Numbered from the stretch's first letter, positions 15,952 through 23,705 are shown. The stretch: 30,413 nt of DNA from an uncultured Collinsella sp. (GCA_900541195.1 UQIY01000027.1:1-30413); one strand, 5' to 3'. The notes: generated by a model from the sequence alone, not told the origin. Numbers and translations: made by a program.

Positions 15952-16121
15952 AGGCCGAGCCTGCTCCGAAGGCCGCAGAGGTCAAGACCGCTCCGAAGGC
16001 TACGGCAAAGACCAAGCCCGCCAAGGAGGCCCCGGTCTCCCCCGCCGCTAAGACTGAGGAAAAGGCTCCGACCAAGAAGACCTCCGTCCGTAAGGCAACG
16101 GCCACCCGCAAGCGTCACTAG
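15669..16121 (+). pseudogene. Out-of-frame continuation of the GlgA tail
   Basis: From 15669 the frame shifted by -1 relative to glgA reads 150 codons without a stop, ending TRKRH and TAG at 16121. Its composition (KKTTATKTTTAKKATATK and similar) continues the tail seen before 15667, and the glgA terminator lies just after. Restoring one base near 15667-15671 (GCAGCAAGAAG, perhaps once GCAGCAAAGAAG) would give a protein of about 781 residues. The shift may be a sequencing or assembly error, a true mutation, or slippage in a repetitive tract; the sequence alone cannot decide. No classical X-XXY-YYZ slippery heptamer is seen. Confidence 0.75.
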
Positions 16122-16153
16122 TCAGGACGATTAAAACTTAATCCTCAAAGCAA

Positions 16154-16187
16154 AAGAGGGCGCCCCAACTAGGCGCCCTCTTCTTGG
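16154..16187 (+). terminator. Intrinsic terminator after glgA
   Basis: AAGAGGGCGCC (16154-16164) pairs perfectly with GGCGCCCTCTT (16172-16182) with a seven-base loop, followed by CTTGGTT. It lies 33 bases after the TAG at 16121, marking the end of the glg operon and supporting 16121 as the ancestral end of glgA. Confidence 0.85.
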
Positions 16188-16552
16188 TTGAACTTCTGTA
16201 TTAAAAAGAGGGCCGGTTTACTACGACAAAATGGCTCCAGCCGACCACGGCGGGTAATCTACGAAATTGGCAACGCCTCTACCTGCGGTTTTAATATCAC
16301 CAAAATGACCCTGGTTGAGATCATTCAAATCGTCGTAGTAAACCGAAGTACTTTTGTTTGCCTACAAATAGTATCCGTCTGGGCGTTTTCGAATACCGCG
16401 AAAATTTGGATGGTAAAACGATTTTCTAGGACAACCGTTCGCCGATGGTAAACGGATGTTGTTTATACAGCCTGTGTACAAAAGATATACTTACATCCTG
16501 TGCGTAAAGCCCATGGCCCGCAGGCCGTGATTCTATTGAACTGGACCGTATT
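16188..16552 (+). promoter_or_regulatory. Long control region of the GH13-GH77 gene: 14-bp inverted repeat, two TGGTAAA sites, candidate -10
   Basis: There is no gene in these 365 bases. CGGTTTACTACGAC (16214-16227) has a perfect inverted copy at 16332-16345, 104 bases away. TGGTAAAACG (16411-16420) and TGGTAAACGG (16446-16455) match the sites found upstream of glgB. TATACT (16486-16491) is a good -10 about 65 bases before the ATG; its -35 is poor (TTATAC at 17 bases). The arrangement suggests control by the same factor that acts at glgB, possibly with looping between the distant inverted copies. Confidence 0.5.
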
Positions 16553-19500
16553 ATGAGATTGATTCACAACAGCCGTCTGCCGCAGTTTCGTACTCCGTTT
16601 GGCGCTGTGACCACTGGAACTTCCGTTTCGCTATCGGTGATTTTGGAGGATGCCGACCCCAACCAGGCAACGCTCACCCTGCGCACCTGGGTCGATGAAA
16701 TCGGTGAGTCTCTGTATCCCATGACGCACGAGGGCGACGGCATATTTACCGTAGAGCTTGAGTGCGCCGAGCCCTGCCTTGTGTGGTACAGCTTTATATG
16801 CAACATCGAAGGTCAGCCCGAGGTCCGCCTGGGTGCGCCGCAAGGCCGCACCGGCGGCGAGGGCGTAACCTACGACTACGCCGAGGTCCCGTCGTTCCAG
16901 ATTACCGTCTACAAGCACCGCGAAGTTCGACCCGAGTGGTACGAGCGCGGCATGGTCTACCAGATCTTCCCCGATCGCTATGCCCGCGACGAAAACTGGC
17001 GCGAACGTACGCTTGCCGAAGTTGAAAAACCGCGCAAAGGAATCCAGCGCCGCATGGTCGAGGACTGGAACGAACCGCCCGAGTACGAGCGTGCCGAAGA
17101 CGGCTCCATCAAGACCTGGGATTTTTACGGCGGCTCGCTCAAGGGTATCCAGAATGACCTGCCCCACATTGCCGAGCTGGGCTTTACGGCCATCTACCTC
17201 AACCCGATTTTTGAGGCCGCGAGCAACCACCGCTACGACACGGCAGATTACACCAAGATCGACCCGATTCTGGGCACCGAGCAGGACTTTACCGAGCTGT
17301 GCGAGGCGGCCGAGAAGCTCGGCATTTCCATCATCCTGGACGGCGTCTTCAACCACACGGGCGACGATTCGATCTACTTTAACCGCTACGGCAATTATCC
17401 CGGCGTCGGTGCTTGGCAGAGCGAGGACTCGCCGTGGCGCGATGCGTTTTACTTCCACGAGGACGGTTCGTATGACTGCTGGTGGGGCGTGGGCAACATG
17501 CCCGCCATCAACGAGAGCTCCGAACTGGTGCGCGAGCGGCTCCTGGGCAAGGACGGCGTGATCCGCAAATGGCTGCGCGCCGGTGCCCATGGTTGGCGCC
17601 TGGACGTGGCCGACGAGCTTTCCGACGACTTCCTGGCCGAAATCAAAAAGGCCGTGCTCGCCGAGAAGCCCGACGCGCTGCTGCTCGGCGAGGTCTGGGA
17701 AGACGCCTCCAACAAGATCAGCTATGGCCACCTGCGCCGCTATCTGCAGGGCTCTGAGCTCGACTCCGCTATGGACTACCCCTTCCGCGACATGGTCATC
17801 GGTTTTTTGATGGGCTACAAGAACGCCTATCAGGCTGCAGAGGACATCGAGACGCTGCGCGAGAACTACCCGCGCGAGGCACTGGCCTGCGCGCTCAATC
17901 TGCTTTCGAGCCACGACCGCCCGCGCATTATCTCGGTGCTCGGCGGTGGCCCCGACGAGTCGCAGCTGCCCGAGAGCGAGCGCAGCAAGTGGCGCCTGGA
18001 CGAGAATTCCATGGGCCTGGCCAAGAGCCGCTTTTGGTTGGCGACGCTCATGCAGATGACCTTCCCGGGTGTGCCCTCGATCTATTACGGCGACGAATAC
18101 GGCTTGGAGGGCCTCACCGATCCGGGCAACCGCCGCACCCTGCCGACCAAGGACCAGCTCCACGATTTCGATACGCTGGCCATTGTTAAGAACGCGTCTG
18201 CCGTTCGCCGCGCGCTGCCCTTTATGGTCAATGGCGAGATCAAGGCCTTCGCGCTCAACGACGACGTCTTGGCCTACACCCGCACGGGCAAAGACGGCGA
18301 GGCCGCGACGGTTATCATCAACCGCAGCCTGCGCAATTCGCACTGCGCGACGATCCCGGCGCTCGGCGAATGCGCAAGCGACGTGATCAGCGGCCACGAG
18401 TGCGAGATCCACAACGGCACGGTTACGCTCGACCTGTACCCGTTGGGCTCTTCGATCATCTATCACCATGCCGAGAAGCGCCTGCAGGAGCCGCTCGATT
18501 ATGGCGCGGGCGTCGTGTGCCACATCACCTCGGTGCCTACCGACGACTTCAAGCCCGGCACAATCGGTGCGCCCACGCGTCGCTTTATCGACCACCTGGC
18601 TGCCATGGGCATGCGCTACTGGCAGGTCCTGCCCGTCAATCCCACGGACTTCTTCCGCTCCCCCTACGCCGGTCCTTCGGCCTTTGCAGGCAATATCGAC
18701 CTGCTGCCCGAGAGCCACGAGGAGCTAGCTGCCGACTTCGTCACCTGGAAGACCCGCGGCGGCGAGGATGCCGACCCGCTGTACACGGCGTTTAAACATC
18801 GCAATGCCGATTGGCTCGAGAAGTACTGCGTCTACATGGCGGTAAAGAAGCACTTTGAGGGGCTGTCGCGCCACGATTGGCCGGCGGATGTCGCGCGCTA
18901 CAACGAGCATCTGATCGATGACAAGCGCTTCCACGATGAGGCCGAGCTGCAGGCGTACATGCAGTATCGCTTTGACCTGGCCTGGTGCGAGCTCATGAAC
19001 TATGCACACAAGAAGGGCATCGAGGTCATCGGCGACATTCCTATGTATGTTTCGGACGATTCGGCCGACGCATGGAGCGAGCCCGAAAACTTCTGGCTGT
19101 CCGACACCGGAAAGGCGATTGAAATTTCGGGCGCGCCGCCCGATAACTTTGCGCCCGAGGGCCAGGTGTGGGGAAACCCCACCTTCCGCTGGGATCACAT
19201 GAAGGAAAACGGCTATAGCTGGTGGATGGATCGCCTGCGTCGTGCGTTCGCGCTCTACGACCGTGTGCGCCTGGACCACTTCCTGGGCTTCCACAGCTAC
19301 TTTAGCATCCCTGCCGGCAAGGCCTGTGCCGACGGCCGCTGGCTGGCTGGCCCGGGCAAGGACCTGTTCCAGACGGCCTACGACGAGCTGGGTCCGCTCA
19401 ACTTTATTGCCGAGGACCTGGGCTATTTGACGCCTGGTGTTCGCGCAATGGCTTCGACCTGTGGCTTCCCCGGCATGGACGTACTGGAGTTTAGCAACTA

Positions 19501-19849
19501 CGACGTTCGCTGCGGAATTCATCCCACACCGGGCAAGATCCTGTACACCTCGACGCACGACACCTCGACGCTCGCCGGCTGGTGCACGCGCTCCTTTGCG
19601 GGCGGCGACGAGCCGAGCGGCATTACATTGGCAGGCGAGCTCATGGGCAATGCCCTGGCAAGCGATGCTCCGCTCGTGATGATGCCGCTGCAGGACGTGC
19701 TGGGGCTGGGCGACGATGCACGTATGAACGTGCCGGGCGTGGCAACGGGCAACTGGACCTGGCAGGCGCAAGAGGCCGACGTTGCGGCGGCCGAAGAGAA
19801 AACTGCGAAGCTCCTGCGCAGCACCCATAGATTCTGGGGCGAAGCGTGA
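16553..19849 (+). CDS. malQ: Bifunctional GH13 alpha-amylase-like enzyme fused to GH77 4-alpha-glucanotransferase
   Basis: A 1098-residue fusion. Residues about 1-120 form a beta-sandwich N-domain and about 130-560 a GH13 barrel with DGVFNHTG (Asp263, His268), GWRLDVAD (nucleophile Asp351), LLGEVWED (acid/base Glu380) and SSHDRPR (Asp455); this part resembles neopullulanase/maltogenic amylases. From about residue 650 a complete MalQ-type amylomaltase follows: HITSVPTDDF, YWQVLPVNPTDFFRSPYAG, IPMYVSDDSADAW, RLDHFLGF (nucleophile Asp908), IAEDLGY (Glu954) and STHDTST (Asp1003). Both active sites look intact. It probably trims maltodextrins or glycogen outer chains and disproportionates the products, feeding GlgP or GlgA. 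The ATG has only a weak GGA upstream. It has its own control region after the glgA terminator. Fused genes of this kind are, to my knowledge, present in other Gram-positive gut bacteria. Confidence 0.93.
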   Translation: MRLIHNSRLPQFRTPFGAVTTGTSVSLSVILEDADPNQATLTLRTWVDEIGESLYPMTHEGDGIFTVELECAEPCLVWYSFICNIEGQPEVRLGAPQGRTGGEGVTYDYAEVPSFQITVYKHREVRPEWYERGMVYQIFPDRYARDENWRERTLAEVEKPRKGIQRRMVEDWNEPPEYERAEDGSIKTWDFYGGSLKGIQNDLPHIAELGFTAIYLNPIFEAASNHRYDTADYTKIDPILGTEQDFTELCEAAEKLGISIILDGVFNHTGDDSIYFNRYGNYPGVGAWQSEDSPWRDAFYFHEDGSYDCWWGVGNMPAINESSELVRERLLGKDGVIRKWLRAGAHGWRLDVADELSDDFLAEIKKAVLAEKPDALLLGEVWEDASNKISYGHLRRYLQGSELDSAMDYPFRDMVIGFLMGYKNAYQAAEDIETLRENYPREALACALNLLSSHDRPRIISVLGGGPDESQLPESERSKWRLDENSMGLAKSRFWLATLMQMTFPGVPSIYYGDEYGLEGLTDPGNRRTLPTKDQLHDFDTLAIVKNASAVRRALPFMVNGEIKAFALNDDVLAYTRTGKDGEAATVIINRSLRNSHCATIPALGECASDVISGHECEIHNGTVTLDLYPLGSSIIYHHAEKRLQEPLDYGAGVVCHITSVPTDDFKPGTIGAPTRRFIDHLAAMGMRYWQVLPVNPTDFFRSPYAGPSAFAGNIDLLPESHEELAADFVTWKTRGGEDADPLYTAFKHRNADWLEKYCVYMAVKKHFEGLSRHDWPADVARYNEHLIDDKRFHDEAELQAYMQYRFDLAWCELMNYAHKKGIEVIGDIPMYVSDDSADAWSEPENFWLSDTGKAIEISGAPPDNFAPEGQVWGNPTFRWDHMKENGYSWWMDRLRRAFALYDRVRLDHFLGFHSYFSIPAGKACADGRWLAGPGKDLFQTAYDELGPLNFIAEDLGYLTPGVRAMASTCGFPGMDVLEFSNYDVRCGIHPTPGKILYTSTHDTSTLAGWCTRSFAGGDEPSGITLAGELMGNALASDAPLVMMPLQDVLGLGDDARMNVPGVATGNWTWQAQEADVAAAEEKTAKLLRSTHRFWGEA

Positions 19850-19893
19850 TAAAACCCCCGATATAGGGTACAGTTACAGCTGTTTGAATTTTT

Positions 19894-19919
19894 GCGGGCA
19901 GAGCGATCTGCCCGCTTTG
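19894..19919 (+). terminator. Probable terminator after the GH13-GH77 gene
   Basis: GCGGGCAGA (19894-19902) and TCTGCCCGC (19907-19915) form a perfect 9-bp stem with a GCGA tetraloop, followed by TTTGTG. The T-run is short, so some read-through into the next gene is possible. The stem ends 22 bases before the next ATG. Confidence 0.6.
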
Positions 19920-19937
19920 TGCTGAAAAGGAAGTATT

Positions 19938-20174
19938 ATGGCGCGCTACGATTACAAGTGCACGAGCTGCGGCAACGTGTTTGAGGTTGAGCACCCCATG
20001 TCCGAGACGCCCGAGGTCGTATGCCCCAGCTGCGGCGCCCCGGCATCCAAGACGTTCTCGGCCAGCGGCATTAAGTTCGAAGGCAGCGGTTTCTACAACA
20101 CCGACCAGCGAAGCGGCGGCTCCAGCACCAACGCCACCAGCGGCTGCTGCGCCAACTGCCCGCATAACCACTAG
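19938..20174 (+). CDS. FmdB-family zinc ribbon protein
   Basis: A 78-residue protein that begins ARYDYKCTSCGNVFEVEH and continues VVCPSCGAPASKTFSASGIKFEGSGFYNTD. The two CxxC knuckles (CTSC, CPSC) form the zinc ribbon of the FmdB/CxxC_CxxC_SSSS family, and the KFEGSGFYNTD stretch is a frequent family ending. The C-terminus adds a Ser/Gly/Thr-rich segment and a further cluster CCANCPHNH that may bind metal. FmdB was named for a putative regulator of formamidase; the general function is unknown. AAAAGGAAG stands before the ATG. It is a single-gene unit between two hairpins, with no evident link to glycogen. Confidence 0.88.
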   Translation: MARYDYKCTSCGNVFEVEHPMSETPEVVCPSCGAPASKTFSASGIKFEGSGFYNTDQRSGGSSTNATSGCCANCPHNH

Positions 20175-20183
20175 TGACAACGT

Positions 20184-20222
20184 GGCCCCGCGATCAACTA
20201 CGATCGCGGGGCCGCTTCTTTG
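20184..20222 (+). terminator. Intrinsic terminator after the zinc ribbon gene
   Basis: GGCCCCGCGATC (20184-20195) and GATCGCGGGGCC (20202-20213) form a perfect 12-bp stem with a six-base loop, followed by GCTTCTTT. Confidence 0.85.
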
Positions 20223-20260
20223 CGCTATGGGTCGATAATTATTTTTAAAATTAGTATGTT

Positions 20261-21181
20261 TTAAAATCCGCCCATACCGGCAGCATAAGGATCATCACAA
20301 GTACCATCGCTATACCAATGAGTAGATCCGATATAGTTACCAGCTGCATCATATTGATCTAATTGACGAATGACATACTTACCACCACTATTATTGGAAG
20401 AAGAAATACTGCTAGAAGATCCACCAGAATTATTATTAGAATAGTTACTACCGCTAGAATAACTATTCTGCTGAGAAGCCTGCTGCTGAGTCTGCGCCAC
20501 TTCCTCTTGAGTCTTCGCCTCAGCTTCTGCTTTTGCCTTATTTACATCATCAATACGAGTTTGATAACGACTAATCTGTTCATTGATTTGATCAATGAAC
20601 TTCTTAGAATCCTTTTTGGCATCTTCAAAAATAAGCTTCTGATTTTCTTTATTAGAAATATCATTAAGAAGACCATTGAGGCTATTAATATGCTGCTGGA
20701 GAGAGTCAGTATCTTCAGTAGAATTCACATCAAAATTAGCATGATCAACTAGAGAAGTATTCCACTCATTATTTTGAGCCTTACGGCAGCCTTTAATAAT
20801 GGAATCGTATTTATTGAGCAACTTCGTCCAATCAGGGGAAGTGCCATCCGCATACTTAAAACTGTCATTAGAGATTTCTTTATTCAAAATCTCTTTATTA
20901 TTTTGAGCATTTTTAATGGTATCAAGACGTTGCTCAAAAGTTAGTAGCCCAGGATCAGCCTTAAAGGCAGCAACACTATCGCTAGCCTTTGAATACAGAA
21001 CTTCAACATGCTGATTATGTTCACTACATGCTTGTTTGTAATTGTAACCAGCATAACCACCGACACAACCAGCAATGAGCAAAGCAACAATACCGGCACC
21101 AATAATTACCCGCTTTTTAATCGAAGAATTCTCAACCTCTTCATTTTCCTGAGTATTATCTTCAGGATTCAATCTTGTCAC
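20261..21181 (-). CDS. Hypothetical membrane-anchored protein, AT-rich, unknown function
   Basis: I do not recognise this 306-residue protein. The N-terminus is acidic (about 1-20), then KKR and one hydrophobic segment at about 25-46 (VIIGAGIVALLIAGCVGGYAG), so it is probably a single-pass protein with the C-terminal part outside. Residues about 50-230 are mostly charged and Gln/Asn-rich, likely helical or coiled coil. Then come a Ser/Asn/Gly linker (about 240-268) and a C-terminal block YVIRQLDQYDAAGNYIGSTHWYSDGT that resembles a small repeated beta-hairpin module. The region is far more AT-rich than its neighbours, suggesting acquisition. The start is GTG 21181, which lacks a ribosome binding site; an ATG at 21197 has a strong GAGGGG but enters another frame that stops after 11 codons. 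The 5' end is therefore uncertain or frameshifted. Confidence 0.7.
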   Translation of the reverse strand: MTRLNPEDNTQENEEVENSSIKKRVIIGAGIVALLIAGCVGGYAGYNYKQACSEHNQHVEVLYSKASDSVAAFKADPGLLTFEQRLDTIKNAQNNKEILNKEISNDSFKYADGTSPDWTKLLNKYDSIIKGCRKAQNNEWNTSLVDHANFDVNSTEDTDSLQQHINSLNGLLNDISNKENQKLIFEDAKKDSKKFIDQINEQISRYQTRIDDVNKAKAEAEAKTQEEVAQTQQQASQQNSYSSGSNYSNNNSGGSSSSISSSNNSGGKYVIRQLDQYDAAGNYIGSTHWYSDGTCDDPYAAGMGGF

Positions 21182-21315
21182 TATTAAGTTCGTTCATTTT
21201 AACCCCTCAATATTAAATCTGCGAGCGGTTCACGCATCCAGAAACTTACCAAACCCAACCGCTTACTTTCATATCCGATTTATTAATCCCAGTCCCAGAA
21301 AAATCATCCTTATGC

Positions 21316-21380
21316 GTTGCGGTGAAATAAGGACTATTTGGCGGGTAAACGCCTATATTCAATCCCTATTTCACCGCAAC
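21316..21380. repeat. 14-bp inverted repeat with inner stem between orphan gene and rsmB
   Basis: GTTGCGGTGAAATA (21316-21329) and its perfect inverse TATTTCACCGCAAC (21367-21380) enclose 37 bases that include GGCG-GGTAAA-CGCC. The similarity continues after the stem with GGA and T (two mismatches). It lies seven bases beyond the rsmB stop. No T-run follows on either strand, so the role (operator, RNA hairpin or mobile repeat) is open. Confidence 0.6.
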
Positions 21381-21387
21381 TTAGTAG

Positions 21388-22788
21388 TTACTTGCGGATC
21401 AGGCGGGCGCAGAAGTGGCCGTCGTAGGAGTCGGCGTTTACGGGAACGCTCTGGAAAAGCCCGCGGTCGTTTTGGCGTACGGAGACGAGCTTCTTGGCCT
21501 GGGCGAACTCGGGCAGCTGCAGGATCTGGGCTTCGGAGAGGGGTGCCACGGTAAAGCCGGCACCCTCGGGAGAAGCAAGGAAAGCGTCCACGACCTGCGT
21601 GTTCTCCTCGTCGAAGACCGAGCAGGTGGCATAGATAAGCTCGCCGCCGGCAGCCACGCGCGCGGCTGCTTCCTTGAGCATCGTCAGCTGCAGGCGGGGC
21701 AGCTCAGTCGTAACGTCGTTCTCGGTCAGACGCCACGGAATCTCAGGATGACGGCGCATAGTGCCGGTGCCAGAGCACGGCGCATCGATAAACACCGTGT
21801 CGAACAGGGCAGGCTCGCCGAGCATGGCATCAAAGGTCGTGAGCACCTCATTGAGCTCGCAGGCATCGCCCGACACCGTACGAACACCCGAGATACCCGC
21901 CTTGTGCAGGCGCGCGAGATTCTGATCGCACTTGCGATCGTGCAAATCGAGCGCGGTATGCTGACGCTCGTAGCCGGCACGCTTGGCCTGGCACATCATC
22001 ACATAGGTCTTGGTGCCGCGACCGGCGCCAATCTCCAGGCAGCGACCGGGACGTGTCGCGGCAGTAGCGATAAGCTGGGCGTTAAGGTCCGAGGCCACGG
22101 CCGCCGCGCGTTCAAACACACCCGACGCAACGGTGGCCTGCGCATCGACCGGCGCATGGCAGCCCGGGAATACCGGCGCCACAAGCTGCGATAGGTACGG
22201 ATCAGGCTTAGTTGCAAAGGCATTCTCGTGCAAAGCGAGCGGCGCGGGCGCCAGATTTCCGGCAAAGTTGAGCGCGCCCTCGGGCGTATCAAACGAGGCC
22301 ATAATGCGAGCACACAGCCAGCGCGGCATACCCATCAGACGAGACAGGCGAACCAAACGGCGCTCGGACTCATCGGCACCCGCGGCGGCGGCAAAGTCCT
22401 CAACGTTGTCCGCGACCTTATGCAGCACGGCGTTCGCCAGACCGGCGGCAGACTTAGCACCGCTACGAACCAGCTCAACACCCTGACTCACGGCAACGCG
22501 ACCTGGCGTATGCAGGTAGAGCATCTCGAAGGCCGAGATTCGAAGCGCCATGCGAACGCGCGGCGCGACCTTTTTGGGCTTATCGAGAAACTGATCGAGC
22601 AGCTCATCCAAAATTCCCTGCGTGGCGGCAACACCGAGCGCCAAACGCGCGGCAAAAGCGGAATCGCGCTGGTCAATGGCCTTGGCGGAAGCACGGGAAG
22701 ACAACACGTCGCGTGCGTATATACCGCGACGGTCGGCCTCCATCAGCACATCGAGCGCAAGCTTGCGCGCGGGAGAAAGCTTGCTCAT
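21388..22788 (-). CDS. rsmB: 16S rRNA (cytosine-C5)-methyltransferase RsmB
   Basis: Methylates C967 (E. coli numbering) of 16S rRNA with S-adenosylmethionine. The 466-residue protein has an N-terminal NusB-like RNA-binding helical domain (about 1-140: ARKLALDVLMEADRRG, DQRDSAFAARLALGV, RVALSQGVELVR-like stretch) and a C-terminal Rossmann methyltransferase. The latter shows CLEIGAGRGTKTYVM for SAM binding, DAPCSGTGTMRRHPEIPW with the release Cys of motif IV, and ATCSVFDEEN with the catalytic Cys of motif VI. The start ATG at 22788 overlaps the fmt stop (ATGA), indicating translational coupling; an upstream in-frame ATG at 22803 lies inside fmt and is unlikely. The fmt-rsmB pair is common in bacteria. 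Confidence 0.95.
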   Translation of the reverse strand: MSKLSPARKLALDVLMEADRRGIYARDVLSSRASAKAIDQRDSAFAARLALGVAATQGILDELLDQFLDKPKKVAPRVRMALRISAFEMLYLHTPGRVAVSQGVELVRSGAKSAAGLANAVLHKVADNVEDFAAAAGADESERRLVRLSRLMGMPRWLCARIMASFDTPEGALNFAGNLAPAPLALHENAFATKPDPYLSQLVAPVFPGCHAPVDAQATVASGVFERAAAVASDLNAQLIATAATRPGRCLEIGAGRGTKTYVMMCQAKRAGYERQHTALDLHDRKCDQNLARLHKAGISGVRTVSGDACELNEVLTTFDAMLGEPALFDTVFIDAPCSGTGTMRRHPEIPWRLTENDVTTELPRLQLTMLKEAAARVAAGGELIYATCSVFDEENTQVVDAFLASPEGAGFTVAPLSEAQILQLPEFAQAKKLVSVRQNDRGLFQSVPVNADSYDGHFCARLIRK

Positions 22789-23705
22789 GGCAAAACACCC
22801 CACGTCAGATCGGCACCCTGCAGGCCGGCAGCCCAGGCAGAAGCAGCCATGGCACGCTTGCCATCGGGCTTAACCTCAAGCAGCTCGACCGAGCCATCGG
22901 ACAGGCCCAAGTAGACGCGCTTGGCTTGAACGGCAACAGCGCCCTCGCCAAGCGACACATCAGCCGGCGCAGCATCGAGCACACGCACGGTCTTACCGGC
23001 AATCACGCAGCGAGCGGGTGCGGTGTCGGACGAAGCCAGCACGTGACGCACACAATCGAGCGCCCCCATCTGCGGATCCAGACGCATCTCCTGCTTGGAA
23101 ATCTTGGCAGCATGCGTGACGAGCGACTCATCCTGCTCGGTCCACACCGCTGAGTCATCGGCAAGCGAGGGCAGCGTATCGGCCAGCAGCTTACCGCCCA
23201 GCTCGCCAAGCTCCATCGTCAGTGCCTCGGCATGCTTACCGGCAACCGACGTAGACACCTGGGCGCAATAAGCGCCCGTATCCACGCCATGCCCAATGCG
23301 CATAATGGAAACGCCAGCAACCTCGTCACCAGCAAGAATCGCACGCTGAATGGGAGCGGCGCCACGCCAACGCGGCAGCAGCGAAGCATGAACATTCACA
23401 ATACCAAGCGGCGCCATATGCAGCACCTCATCGGGCAAAATGCAGCCATAGGCAGCCACGCAGAATATATCAGCCTGCGCAGCCTGAAGCGACTCGACAA
23501 CCTCGAGCGTCATACGATTGGCCTCAACAACCGGCAACCCCAGCTCAAACGCCTTGGCCTTAACAGGAGAAGGCTCAAGCTTCTTACCACGCCCACGAAC
23601 AGCATCGGGACGAGTAATGACAAGCGCAATCTCATTCCCAGCCTCAACAAGCGAAGTCAGCGAAGGCACAGCAAAATCAGGCGTACCCATAAACACAATA
23701 CGCAT
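22785..23705 (-). CDS. fmt: Methionyl-tRNA formyltransferase
   Basis: Formylates Met-tRNA(fMet) with 10-formyltetrahydrofolate for translation initiation. The length of 306 residues is typical. The N-terminal domain starts MRIVFMGTPDFAVPSL and carries the catalytic Asn and His in IVNVHASLLPRWRGAAPI, with GVDTGAYCAQ further on supplying the catalytic Asp region. The C-terminal OB-fold part follows from about residue 205. GAGGGGAG lies nine bases before the ATG. It overlaps rsmB by four bases. A minus-strand terminator at 23821-23847 separates it from def upstream, so it probably has its own promoter within 23706-23820, where I see only weak candidates. Confidence 0.96.
   Translation of the reverse strand: MRIVFMGTPDFAVPSLTSLVEAGNEIALVITRPDAVRGRGKKLEPSPVKAKAFELGLPVVEANRMTLEVVESLQAAQADIFCVAAYGCILPDEVLHMAPLGIVNVHASLLPRWRGAAPIQRAILAGDEVAGVSIMRIGHGVDTGAYCAQVSTSVAGKHAEALTMELGELGGKLLADTLPSLADDSAVWTEQDESLVTHAAKISKQEMRLDPQMGALDCVRHVLASSDTAPARCVIAGKTVRVLDAAPADVSLGEGAVAVQAKRVYLGLSDGSVELLEVKPDGKRAMAASAWAAGLQGADLTWGVLP

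Noticed and set aside
14973..16118. A minus-strand frame of Leu/Gly/Arg repeats opposite the GlgA tail
   Set aside because: It arises from reverse reading of the Lys/Ala/Thr codon repeats; no start signal or terminator supports it.
15395..16121. A tandem DNA repeat array or CRISPR in the glgA tail
   Set aside because: The repetition is at protein level (Lys/Ala/Thr codons) with variable unit length; there are no constant repeats with unique spacers.
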